DNA from: Pelomonas sp. CA6
GTDB lineage: Bacteria > Pseudomonadota > Gammaproteobacteria > Burkholderiales > Burkholderiaceae_C
Length of the DNA stretch: 64,000 nucleotides
Direction of reading: 5' to 3'
NCBI RefSeq assembly: GCF_022549225.1
Contig: NZ_JAKZFD010000003.1
Span: 248,001-312,000 of the forward strand
Under the pieces are notes generated by a model. That model did not search any database, was not told where the DNA came from, and saw only the letters and a list, made by a program, of their open reading frames with translations. A program made the translations under genes and the position numbers. The first letter of the stretch is position 1, and the number at the start of each line of letters is the position of its first letter. Below are positions 26,204-34,236 of this stretch, piece after piece.

Positions 26204-26434
26204 CGCCGCCGATTGTGGCGCCGCCGGCCGCTGTGCGCACGCGGCGGCGGCGGGCGGCGGCGCGCCTGTCGTGCGCTGGCGGGCCATGTCGTTCTATAGA
26301 AGGGGCAGTGCGCCCCGAGCCGGCCGCGCCACAGCGCGGCCACGACGCCCGCCGGTTCCGCCGTCGGCCGGCGCCGGGCATCGCCGACGGGTCGCCCCTC
26401 GGTCGGCGCGCGACGGCTTTCTTGGGAGTCAGCC

Positions 26435-28048
26435 ATGGGTTCCAATCTGAACGTGCGCATCCTGCCGCTGGACGCCGGCGATGACGAGTTGCAGCCGCGC
26501 GCCGGCCCGCGCTCCGTGGGGCTGTGCTTTTCGGGCGGCGGCAGTCGCGCGCTGAGCTGCGCGATGGGCCAGCTGCGCGGGCTGCGCTACCTGGGCCTGC
26601 TGGACCAGGTCTTCGCCAGCTCCTCGGTGTCGGGGGGCACCTGGGCCAACGCGCTGTACACCTACCTGCCCGAACGCATCTCCGACGACGACTTCCTCGG
26701 CGAGGTGGAGCTGGACCCGTCCAAGCTCAGCTGGGACCGGCTCTCGCGGCAGACGCCCAACAACCTGGGCCGCGTGCCAACGCGGCTGAGCCTGGGCGGC
26801 ATCCTCGACGAGCTCTACCGGCTCAAGCAGCATTACCACTATGCGAACCCGCAGCTGTGGCAAGGGCTGATCGGCCAGTTCGTGCTGCGCGACTACGGAC
26901 TGTGGGCGCCGGATGCGCGCGGTTTCGACACGCGCTTCTTCAGCTGGACCGACGCCTATCTGCACGCCGCCAACGGCCCGCTGGCACGCAACCCGGGGCT
27001 GAAGGCCGAGCAGTTCATCACCGTGCAGCGGCACCGGCCCTTCCCCATCTTCAACACCGCGCTGTTCACCAACGATGGCACGGACGCCGAGCTGGTGCCC
27101 TTCGAGGCCAACTTCATGCTGGGCGTGCGCGCCGCCTTCCCCAAGGACGCGCAGCAGCAGGGCGCGCTGGGCGGCGGGCTGATCGAGTCCTTCGCGATGG
27201 GCGGCAGCTACCTGGGCGAATCCAAGCCGGGCCAGGTGCTGAGCAGCCGGCCGGCGCGCGCCTTCAGCCTGAGCGACATCGTGGGCAGCAGCAGCGCCGC
27301 CTTCGCGCAGATGTTCGAAGAACAGTACCCCGACCTCAACGGTCTGGTGCCGCGCTACCCCTACTGGCCGGTGCAGGGCCGGCAAAGCCAGCAGGTGCTG
27401 GCCTACCGCTTCGCCGACGGGGGCAGCCTGGAGAACCTGGGCGTCAACGCCATGCTGGCGCGCGGCGTGCCCCGCCTCATCGTGTTCGTCAACACCGACC
27501 AGGCCATTGCCCGCGATCCGGAGCGCGGCGAGGTCATCGTTTCGGACGACATCCCGCCGCTGTTCGGCCTGCAGCCCTATTCGTCGGCGCAGGGTTATGT
27601 GCCCTACGGACCGGACCAGCCGGGGCAGGGCGCGAACCGGTTGTTCCGCCACAACCAGGTGTTCGAGACCAGTGCCTTCACCGCGCTGCAGCAGCAGCTG
27701 CTGGCGGCCCGCGTGGCGGGCGGGTCCATGCTGGTGCGCCAGACGCTGAAGGTGCTGCCCAACCCCTGGTTCGACGTGCCGGCGCAGGACAGCGTGGAGC
27801 TGCTGTGGGTGTACAACGACCACGTCGCCAGCTGGTGGGCCCAGCTGCCCCCCTACACGCAGGGCTGGCTGGACGTCGAAAGCCTGGGCGACTTCCCGCG
27901 CTACGACACCTTCCTGCAGCTGCGCCTGACCGCGCCGCTGGTCAATGCGCTGGCCCACCTGGCCTGCTGGAACCTGGCCTCCGACTCCACGCTGGGCAAC
28001 CCCGGTGGCCTGAGCAACGCCCAGGTGCTGCGGCAGATGTTCCAGTGA
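26435..28048 (+). CDS. cPLA2/patatin-like phospholipase-type protein
   Basis: A 537-residue protein without a signal peptide. It has the oxyanion glycine loop GGGSR (34-38), the nucleophile S66 in SSVSGGTW, which matches the G-x-S-G-G/S-TW form of cytosolic PLA2 rather than the GxSxG of plain patatins, and the catalytic Asp D328 in FADGGSLENLG. It is therefore a predicted Ser/Asp-dyad lipid acyl hydrolase. Long middle and C-terminal insertions have no assignment. Monocistronic; the 231 bp upstream hold no other gene. It may be a lipase, or a toxin or defence effector as some bacterial cPLA2-like proteins are. Confidence 0.75.
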   Translation: MGSNLNVRILPLDAGDDELQPRAGPRSVGLCFSGGGSRALSCAMGQLRGLRYLGLLDQVFASSSVSGGTWANALYTYLPERISDDDFLGEVELDPSKLSWDRLSRQTPNNLGRVPTRLSLGGILDELYRLKQHYHYANPQLWQGLIGQFVLRDYGLWAPDARGFDTRFFSWTDAYLHAANGPLARNPGLKAEQFITVQRHRPFPIFNTALFTNDGTDAELVPFEANFMLGVRAAFPKDAQQQGALGGGLIESFAMGGSYLGESKPGQVLSSRPARAFSLSDIVGSSSAAFAQMFEEQYPDLNGLVPRYPYWPVQGRQSQQVLAYRFADGGSLENLGVNAMLARGVPRLIVFVNTDQAIARDPERGEVIVSDDIPPLFGLQPYSSAQGYVPYGPDQPGQGANRLFRHNQVFETSAFTALQQQLLAARVAGGSMLVRQTLKVLPNPWFDVPAQDSVELLWVYNDHVASWWAQLPPYTQGWLDVESLGDFPRYDTFLQLRLTAPLVNALAHLACWNLASDSTLGNPGGLSNAQVLRQMFQ

Positions 28049-28061
28049 CGCGAAGGGGGGC

Positions 28062-28352
28062 TCAGTCGGCCAGCTCGGGCGGGGGCGGGTCGTCCGCGGC
28101 GTCGTCGTCCGCCGCGTCCCAGGCGGCGCGCCCGGCCGCCAGGCGTTCCTGCCAGGCGGCCTCCGCCGCACGGGCGCGTTCCAGCCGGTCGCGCAGGCGC
28201 GGCGAGCCTTCGATCAGCTGCCCCGCCGCATTGATCGCATGACGGTACTGCGGCCGCAGCGCGGCCAGATCCTTCAGCAAAGGCCCATGGCGTTCCGGAT
28301 AGACCTCCCACCAGCGGACGATGCTGTTCGGGTCGTTCAGGTCCAGCAGCAT
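28062..28352 (-). CDS. Small acidic hypothetical protein beside a LexA box
   Basis: A 96-residue cytoplasmic protein I do not recognise. The N-terminal half (LNDPNSIVRWWEVYPERHGP) looks ordered and helical; the end is a disordered acidic/proline tail (DAADDDAADDPPPPELAD). The start at 28352 is 42 bp from the LexA box edge on the divergent side, so it could share SOS control with the gene at 28478. Its stop faces the phospholipase-like gene (13 bp apart). Confidence 0.6.
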   Translation of the reverse strand: MLLDLNDPNSIVRWWEVYPERHGPLLKDLAALRPQYRHAINAAGQLIEGSPRLRDRLERARAAEAAWQERLAAGRAAWDAADDDAADDPPPPELAD

Positions 28353-28394
28353 GGCGATCTCCTTGTACGGGCAAAGCCTTGTGATGCGCCATGA

Positions 28395-28414
28395 TACTGT
28401 ATAAAAATACAGTT
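28395..28414. promoter_or_regulatory. LexA (SOS) box
   Basis: The palindrome at 28395-28414 has exact CTGT-N8-ACAG arms with an AT-rich centre (TACTGTATAAAAATACAGTT), as in the classical proteobacterial LexA operator. A TATAAA within it (28400-28405) can serve as a -10, with a TTGTGA 15 bp upstream. It lies in the 125-bp gap between two divergent small unknown genes. Confidence 0.85.
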
Positions 28415-28477
28415 ATCCATCGAACCGACAGACATCGAACAAGCCGGCCCGAGCCGGCCCCAGACAGGAGGATTGCC

Positions 28478-28837
28478 GTGCGCCGCTATCGCATCGTTCT
28501 GGACCAGGTGATGGTCCCCTACCACCAGCGCCCGCTGGCCGAGGGCGTGGCCGCCCGGGTGCTGGAGGCGGCCCTGGGCGGGCCGCGTGGCGTGGTGCAG
28601 ACCTGGCTGGACGGCCGCCTGGCGGCCGGCGAGGGCGCGGACCGCTGGCATTGCGCCGCGCGCGCTGCGCTGGATGCCATCGAGGCGGCCTTCGCCCATT
28701 TCTTCGTCGGCATGAGCCGCGCGCAGATCGACGAGGCGCGCGCCGGCGAATCGCTGACGCTGGTGCTGCTGGACGAGAACGGCGAGGACCTGCTGGATCC
28801 GCTCGCGCAGGAGGAGGGCGGGCGCATCGCGGCCTGA
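28478..28837 (+). CDS. Uncharacterised 119-residue protein, predicted SOS-regulated
   Basis: A 119-residue protein of unknown family. It starts MRRYRIVLDQVMVPYHQRPL, has a mainly helical middle (ARVLEAALGGPRGVVQTWLD) and an acidic end. The GTG at 28478 is preferred because AGGAGG (28466-28471) stands 6 bp upstream; an ATG at 28391 would extend it by 29 residues but would put the LexA box inside the coding region. The LexA box is 64 bp upstream. No catalytic or DNA-binding motif is visible. It may be a DNA-damage response protein of new type. Confidence 0.65.
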   Translation: MRRYRIVLDQVMVPYHQRPLAEGVAARVLEAALGGPRGVVQTWLDGRLAAGEGADRWHCAARAALDAIEAAFAHFFVGMSRAQIDEARAGESLTLVLLDENGEDLLDPLAQEEGGRIAA

Positions 28838-28927
28838 ACGAGCGCTTGCGCCCTGTCTGGGGCGCCGCGTTCCGGCCTGCGAGGACTTGCAAGATCCGGT
28901 CCCGGCGCGCGTGCCGGCGCTGCGCTT

Positions 28928-28941
28928 TTGCGCTGGCGCAA
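28928..28941. promoter_or_regulatory. FNR/CRP-family-like site, TTGCG-N4-CGCAA (copy 1)
   Basis: TTGCGCTGGCGCAA is a 14-bp dyad of the size of FNR boxes (TTGAT-N4-ATCAA). It lies 80 bp before nrdD, an anaerobic gene. Two near-identical dyads are at 49047-49060 and 55707-55720. Factor assignment is inference. Confidence 0.4.
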
Positions 28942-28974
28942 GACTTGGCTGGGTCGACGGTGGATCGAGTGAAT

Positions 28975-28990
28975 GCACTACCTATAGTGT
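28975..28990. promoter_or_regulatory. NrdR box 1
   Basis: GCACTACCTATAGTGT matches the NrdR consensus ACACWATATATWGTGT in both arms (CACTA / TAGTG). It is paired with box 2, centre to centre 32 bp, about three helical turns, the usual spacing of NrdR boxes. Confidence 0.85.
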
Positions 28991-29006
28991 GCCGCTGTCT
29001 CGAACG

Positions 29007-29022
29007 CCACTAGATCTAGTCA
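29007..29022. promoter_or_regulatory. NrdR box 2, abutting the nrdD start
   Basis: The core ACTAGATCTAGT at 29009-29020 is a perfect palindrome and fits the NrdR ACTA/TAGT arms. It reaches the first base of the nrdD ATG at 29022, so the repressor would cover both promoter and start region. Confidence 0.8.
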
Positions 29023-31091
29023 TGTTCACGCGCCAGACCGCCTCAGCCTCTTCCCTCCACGCCCACCCTCTGCCCGCTCTGGTGCGCAAGCGCGACGGCC
29101 GCCTGCTGCCCTTTGATGCCGCCAAGATCGCCCATGCGCTGGCCCGCGCCGGCGCGGCCACCGGCGAGCTGGACCCGGCCGGCGCGCGCCGCATCACCGA
29201 GCAGGGCGTGCTGCCCCGCCTGGCCGAGGCCGCGGCCGACGGCGCGCCGCCCGATGTCGAGCAGGTGCAGGACGCGGTGGAGGCCGCGCTGTTCGACGCC
29301 GGCCTGCGCGCCACGCTGCGGGCCTACGCGGTCTACCGCGAGCAGCACCGCGCGCTGCGCGACGCACGCCAGACCCTGGTCGACGTGCAGGCGACCATGG
29401 ACGAGTACCTGCAGCAGCGCGACTGGCGCATCAAGGCCAATGCCAACCAGGGCTGGAGCCTGGGCGGGCTGATCCTCAACGTGTCCGGCAAGGTGGTCGC
29501 CAACTACTGGCTGGACCAGGTCTATCCGCCCGAGATCGGGCGCGCGCATCGCGAGGCCGACCTGCACATCCACGACCTGGACATGCTCAGCGGCTACTGC
29601 GCCGGCTGGTCGCTGCGCACCCTGCTCAACGAGGGGCTCAACGGCGTGCCGGGCAAGGTGGAGGCCGGGCCGGCGCAGCACCTCAGCAGCGCGGTCGGCC
29701 AGATCGTCAACTTCCTGGGCACACTGCAGAACGAATGGGCCGGCGCGCAGGCCTTCTCCAGCTTCGACACCTACCTGGCGCCCTATGTGCGCAAGGACGG
29801 CCTGGACTATGCGCAGGTGCGCCAGGCCATGCAGGAGCTGATCTACAACCTCAACGTGCCCTCGCGCTGGGGCACGCAGACGCCCTTCACCAACCTGACC
29901 TTCGACTGGACCTGCCCCGAGGACCTGCGCGAGCAGGTGCCCATGATCGGCGGGCGCGAGATGCCCTTCCGCTATGGCGAGCTGCAGGCCGAGATGGACC
30001 TGATCAACCGCGCCTATATCGACGTGATGATGGCCGGCGACGCCAAGGGCCGCGCCTTCACCTTCCCCATCCCCACCTACAACATCACGCCCGACTTCGA
30101 CTGGGACAGCCCCAATGCCCAGGCCCTGTTCGACATGACGGCGCGCTACGGCCTGCCGTACTTCCAGAACTTTCTCAACTCCGAGCTGCAGCCCAACATG
30201 GTGCGCTCCATGTGCTGCCGGCTGCAGCTGGACCTGCGCGAGCTGCTCAAGCGCGGCAATGGTCTGTTCGGTTCGGCCGAGCAGACCGGCTCGCTGGGCG
30301 TCGTGACCATCAACTGCGCGCGCCTGGGCCATCTGCACGCGGGTGACGAGGCCGGGCTGCTGGCGCGCCTGGACCGCCTGCTGGCGCTGGGCCGCGACAG
30401 CCTGGAGATCAAGCGCAAGCTGATCCAGCGCCTGATCGACGAAGGCCTGTTCCCCTACACCCGGCGTTATCTGGGCACGCTGCGCAACCATTTCTCCACG
30501 CTGGGCGTGAACGGGATCAACGAGATGATCCGCAACTTCAGCGCCGACCGCGAGGACATCACCACGCCGGCCGGCCATGCGCTGGCGCTGCGCCTGCTGG
30601 ACCACGTGCGTGCGCGCATGGTGGAGTTCCAGGAGCAAACCGGCCACCTCTACAACCTGGAGGCCACGCCGGCCGAGGGCACGACCTACCGCTTCGCGAA
30701 GGAAGACCGCAAGCGTTTCCCGTCCATCCTGCAGGCGGGCACGCCGGAGCAGCCCTACTACACCAACAGCTCGCAGCTGCCGGTGGGCCATACCGATGAT
30801 CCCTTCGAGGCGCTGGAGCGCCAGGACGAACTGCAGCGCAAGTACACCGGCGGCACCGTGCTGCATCTGTACATGAACGAGGCGGTCTCCAGCAGCACGG
30901 CCTGCCGCGAGCTGGTGCGGCGCGCGCTGTCCAACTTCCGCCTGCCCTACATCACCGTCACGCCGACCTTCTCGATCTGCCCCAAGCACGGCTATCTGAG
31001 CGGGCACCACGAGTTCTGCCCCACCTGCGACGCCGAGCTGCTCGCGCGGCGCCAGCCCTGCGGCAGCGAGGCCGGCTGCGCCTGCGCCTGA
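29022..31091 (+). CDS. nrdD: Anaerobic ribonucleoside-triphosphate reductase, large part without glycyl-radical domain
   Basis: A 689-residue class III ribonucleotide reductase that makes dNTPs without oxygen. An ATP-cone (about 18-110, VRKRDGRLLPFDAAKIAHAL) regulates activity; the ten-stranded barrel carries the active-site cysteines (MVRSMCCRLQLD, C398-C399) and SLGVVTINCARLGHL. The C-terminus has the Cys-rich Zn region (SICPKHGYLSGHHEFCPTCD) and then stops after GSEAGCACA. The glycyl-radical segment (RVMGY) that ends usual NrdD proteins is absent here and encoded by the next gene. No ribosome site is obvious at the ATG, which overlaps NrdR box 2. Regulated by NrdR and perhaps an FNR-type protein. 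Confidence 0.9.
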   Translation: MFTRQTASASSLHAHPLPALVRKRDGRLLPFDAAKIAHALARAGAATGELDPAGARRITEQGVLPRLAEAAADGAPPDVEQVQDAVEAALFDAGLRATLRAYAVYREQHRALRDARQTLVDVQATMDEYLQQRDWRIKANANQGWSLGGLILNVSGKVVANYWLDQVYPPEIGRAHREADLHIHDLDMLSGYCAGWSLRTLLNEGLNGVPGKVEAGPAQHLSSAVGQIVNFLGTLQNEWAGAQAFSSFDTYLAPYVRKDGLDYAQVRQAMQELIYNLNVPSRWGTQTPFTNLTFDWTCPEDLREQVPMIGGREMPFRYGELQAEMDLINRAYIDVMMAGDAKGRAFTFPIPTYNITPDFDWDSPNAQALFDMTARYGLPYFQNFLNSELQPNMVRSMCCRLQLDLRELLKRGNGLFGSAEQTGSLGVVTINCARLGHLHAGDEAGLLARLDRLLALGRDSLEIKRKLIQRLIDEGLFPYTRRYLGTLRNHFSTLGVNGINEMIRNFSADREDITTPAGHALALRLLDHVRARMVEFQEQTGHLYNLEATPAEGTTYRFAKEDRKRFPSILQAGTPEQPYYTNSSQLPVGHTDDPFEALERQDELQRKYTGGTVLHLYMNEAVSSSTACRELVRRALSNFRLPYITVTPTFSICPKHGYLSGHHEFCPTCDAELLARRQPCGSEAGCACA

Positions 31092-31135
31092 CGCCCCGCC
31101 CGACGATTTCTTCACCACGCCCAAGGAGGCCACCG

Positions 31136-31330
31136 ATGATGCAAGACCCGACCCCCGCCACCCGCGCCCCGTCCGTGCCGCCGCTGCGCGACGAGGAGCG
31201 CCAGCGCTGCGAGGTCTGGACCCGCGTGATGGGCTACCACCGCCCGGTCAGCTCCTTCAACACCGGCAAGCAGGGCGAGTTCGCCGAGCGCCAGCACTTC
31301 GTCGAAGCGCGCGCCCAGCTGCGGGACTGA
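31136..31330 (+). CDS. nrdD: Separate glycyl-radical subunit of NrdD
   Basis: A 64-residue protein that is almost only the C-terminal domain of class III reductase: WTRVMGYHRPVSSFNTGKQG with the radical glycine at G33, then a charged end. It has its own ribosome site (AAGGAGG, 31123-31129) and two possible ATGs (31136, 31139), 44 bp after the nrdD stop and 3 bp before nrdG. It should bind the large subunit in trans and be activated by NrdG, as the autonomous radical protein GrcA/YfiD serves pyruvate formate-lyase. The frame is open upstream past the nrdD stop, so a frameshift origin cannot be excluded, but its own start signals argue for a true split gene. Confidence 0.88.
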   Translation: MMQDPTPATRAPSVPPLRDEERQRCEVWTRVMGYHRPVSSFNTGKQGEFAERQHFVEARAQLRD

Positions 31331-31333
31331 GCG

Positions 31334-32074
31334 ATGCACGCCACCCGGCCCGTTCCGCCCGACGCGCTGGCCCTGCAGGTCGGCGGGCTGACCCGTTTCA
31401 GCTCGGTGGACTGGCCGGGACGCATGGTGGCCGTGGTCTTCGTGCAGGGCTGTCCCTGGCGCTGCCTGTATTGCCACAACGCCGGTCTGCAGCCGCGCGA
31501 GCCCGGGGCGCTGGACTGGGCGCAGATCGAGGCCTGGCTGCAGCGCCGCCGCGGGCTGCTGGACGGCGTGGTCTTCAGCGGCGGCGAGCCGCTGCTGGAT
31601 GCCGCGCTGCCGGCCGCGCTGGCGCGCGTGCGCAACCTGGGCTTTGCCACCGGGCTGCACACCGCCGGCATCTACCCGCAGCGCCTGGCCCAGGTGCTGC
31701 CGCTGCTGGATTGGGTGGGCCTGGACTTGAAGGCGGCGCTGGACGAGGCCGGCAGCTATGCGCGCGTGACCGGCGTGCGCGCAGCGCATGAGCCGGTGCT
31801 GGCCTGCCTGGCGCTGCTGCGGGAGGCCCGTCGCAGCGCCGGCCTGGACTACGAATGCCGCACCACGGCCGACGCCGACTGGCTGGACGAGGTCGAACTG
31901 CTGCGCCTGGCCGCACAGGTGGCCGCCGCCGGCGTGCCGCGCTGGGCATTGCAGCAGGCGCGCGCCGGCGGTCAGTGGTCGCCCTCGGCGGGTCGGCCCT
32001 GGGGGGCGGCGCGTGAAGAATTGCTGCTGGCGCTGCGCCGGCTGGTGCCTGAATTGATCCTGCGCAGAGCCTGA
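31334..32074 (+). CDS. nrdG: Anaerobic RNR-activating protein (radical SAM)
   Basis: A 246-residue radical SAM enzyme that forms the glycyl radical on NrdD. The cluster-binding motif CxxxCxxC is at C40-C44-C47 (CPWRCLYC), preceded by TRFSSVDWPGRMVAVVFVQG, typical of the NrdG group of about 230 residues. SAM-binding GGEP appears in VFSGGEPLLDAA. It starts 3 bp after the small glycyl-radical gene, so all three genes are one operon. Confidence 0.92.
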   Translation: MHATRPVPPDALALQVGGLTRFSSVDWPGRMVAVVFVQGCPWRCLYCHNAGLQPREPGALDWAQIEAWLQRRRGLLDGVVFSGGEPLLDAALPAALARVRNLGFATGLHTAGIYPQRLAQVLPLLDWVGLDLKAALDEAGSYARVTGVRAAHEPVLACLALLREARRSAGLDYECRTTADADWLDEVELLRLAAQVAAAGVPRWALQQARAGGQWSPSAGRPWGAAREELLLALRRLVPELILRRA

Positions 32075-32193
32075 GTCGCCCCGCCGCGACAGCGTCTCAG
32101 GGGGGCTTCTGCCCGCGTGCCGATGCGGATAGAGTGGGTCGCACAGCGCCGCTGCGGCGCAGGCCCACTTCCAGCCGTCCAGCCGCCCCTCGC

Positions 32194-34212
32194 ATGCCCG
32201 AGCGCCTACTCCTCGACCGCGACCGCATCCTGTTGCGCTATCTGCTGGCGCTGGCCATCTTCACCGTGGCCACGGCGCTGCGCATGGTGCTCATCCCGGT
32301 CGAGGTCCGCCTCACCTACGCCACCTACTATCCCGCGGTGGTGCTGGCGCTGTATTTCTGCGGGGTCGGCCCGGGCCTGCTGGTCATGGTGTTCAGCAGC
32401 GCGGTCGGGGTGTATTTCCTGTCGCCGCCCTATCACTCCTGGCACAGCGACCGGCCTGGCAATTTCGCGCTGATCGCCTTCGTGTTCACCTCGCTGGCCT
32501 GCGCCTATGTCGTGCAGCGGCTGCGCAGCCTGTCGCGCGACCTGTTCGCCGCCAACCAGCGGGCGCGGCAAAGCCAGCGCGAACTGCAGACCGTGATCGA
32601 CGACCAGACGGACATGCTGTTCCGCTTCGACCGCGAGGGCCATTTCCTGCTGGCCAACCCGGCCGGCCGCGCCGCCTTCGGGCTGGAGGGTCAGGACCTG
32701 TCCAACAAGACCTGGCACCTGCTGGTGGGACCGGAGGACCGGCCGGCGGTCGACGCGCGGCTGGCGCGCCTGAAGCCGGACAACCCGGTGGTCGTGACCG
32801 AGAGCCGCTTTCGCAATCCCAAGGGCCGGCTGCGCTGGGGCGAATTCGTCCACCGCGCGTCCTACGACGAGGACGGCCGGCTGCTGCAGGTACAGACCGT
32901 CGGGCGGGACATCACCGAAAGGCGCGAGCTCAAGGCGCAGCTGCTGGAGATCACCGCGCGCATGCACGATCTCTACGACAGCGCGCCCTGCGCCTACTAT
33001 TCGCTGGACGCGCAGGGCAAGTTCTGCCAGGCCAATGCGGTGATGCTGAACTGGCTGGGCTGTTCGGAGGAGGAATTGATGGGGCGGCTGGGGCCGCGCG
33101 ATTTCTTCACGCCGGAGGATCAGCGCCGCTTCGACGAGCACTTTCCCAAGTTCCTGCGCGACGGCGTGATCGGCCCGCTGGAGTTCGACCTGCAGGGGCG
33201 GCAGGGTCCGCCACGGCGGGTCAGCGTGTCGGCCACCGCGGTGTGGGACGCCCAGGGGCGCTTCGAGCGCAGCCGTTCGGTGATGTACGACATCACCGAG
33301 CTGGATGCCACGCGCAAGGCGCTGCGCCAGCTCAATCGCCAGCAGGAGGCGATGCTGGACAACGACCTGATCGGCATCCTGAAGCTGCGCGAGCGCCGCA
33401 TCGTGTGGAGCAACCGTGCCAGCGAGCGCATGTTCGCCTGCGGGCCCGGCGAGCTGCTGGGGCTGGAGTCGCGCGCGCTCTACCGCACGCAGGAGGAGTA
33501 CGAGGAATTCGGCCGCGTCGCCTACCCGGTGCTCCAGGCGGGTGCCCCTTACCGGGGGCAACTGCAACTGCTGCGCCGCGACGGGCGCCCGGTCTGGGTC
33601 GACGTCAGCGGTGCGCTGCTGTCGCCCGAAACCGGCGAATACCTGTGGATGTCGCTGGACATCACGGCGCTGAAGGCGCAGCAGGAGCGGGTGGAGCATG
33701 TGGCCTTCCATGACGGCCTGACCGGCCTGCCCAACCGCCTGCTGCTGATGGACCGGCTGCGCCAGGCCGTGCAGCTGAGCCGGCGCACGCAGGAATGCCT
33801 GGCGGTGTGCTTCCTGGATCTGAACGGCTTCAAGCCGGTCAACGACCGCCATGGCCATGCCGCCGGCGACGAGTTGCTGCGCGAACTGGGCCGGCGTCTG
33901 TTGGCCGGCGTGCGCGCGCACGACACGGTGGCGCGCGTCGGCGGCGACGAGTTCGTGCTGCTGCTGCCCGCGCTGCACGACCGCCAGGAATGCGAGCTCA
34001 TCCTGGCCCGGCTGCGCGCCGAGATCGCACGTCCGGTGGCGCTGCCCAGCGGGGTCTGGGTGCGCGTCACGACCAGCGTCGGCTATGCACTGTGTCCCGA
34101 CGATGGCTTGAGCGAAGACGAGCTGCTCGCCCATGCCGACCGTGCGATGTATGCCGACAAGGCCGGCCACAAGACGGCGGCGCCCCACGATCCGGGCGGG
34201 CCGCAGGGCTGA
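32194..34212 (+). CDS. Membrane diguanylate cyclase with DUF4118-like domain and PAS repeats
   Basis: A 672-residue sensor. About four N-terminal membrane helices (15-115; YYPAVVLALYFCGVGPGLLV) form a DUF4118/KdpD-like module, followed by three PAS domains (about 130-250, 260-375, 385-500) and a GGDEF domain (505-665) with an intact active site G583-G-D-E-F587. It should make c-di-GMP in response to an input sensed by the PAS domains. An RxxD inhibitory site is not obvious from my reading. ATG 32194 is chosen since earlier starts add a basic, unsupported tail. Confidence 0.88.
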   Translation: MPERLLLDRDRILLRYLLALAIFTVATALRMVLIPVEVRLTYATYYPAVVLALYFCGVGPGLLVMVFSSAVGVYFLSPPYHSWHSDRPGNFALIAFVFTSLACAYVVQRLRSLSRDLFAANQRARQSQRELQTVIDDQTDMLFRFDREGHFLLANPAGRAAFGLEGQDLSNKTWHLLVGPEDRPAVDARLARLKPDNPVVVTESRFRNPKGRLRWGEFVHRASYDEDGRLLQVQTVGRDITERRELKAQLLEITARMHDLYDSAPCAYYSLDAQGKFCQANAVMLNWLGCSEEELMGRLGPRDFFTPEDQRRFDEHFPKFLRDGVIGPLEFDLQGRQGPPRRVSVSATAVWDAQGRFERSRSVMYDITELDATRKALRQLNRQQEAMLDNDLIGILKLRERRIVWSNRASERMFACGPGELLGLESRALYRTQEEYEEFGRVAYPVLQAGAPYRGQLQLLRRDGRPVWVDVSGALLSPETGEYLWMSLDITALKAQQERVEHVAFHDGLTGLPNRLLLMDRLRQAVQLSRRTQECLAVCFLDLNGFKPVNDRHGHAAGDELLRELGRRLLAGVRAHDTVARVGGDEFVLLLPALHDRQECELILARLRAEIARPVALPSGVWVRVTTSVGYALCPDDGLSEDELLAHADRAMYADKAGHKTAAPHDPGGPQG

Positions 34213-34236
34213 TCCGGTGCGCCGCGCGGCGGGGCT

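Noticed and set aside
28391-28480. Upstream ATG at 28391 for the 119-residue gene
   Set aside because: It would place the LexA operator inside the coding sequence and has no ribosome site; GTG 28478 with AGGAGG fits better.
31060-31140. Programmed or accidental frameshift joining nrdD and the glycyl-radical gene
   Set aside because: The second frame is open across the nrdD stop, so it is possible, but no slippery heptamer is evident and the small gene has its own strong ribosome site. Kept as an alternative only.
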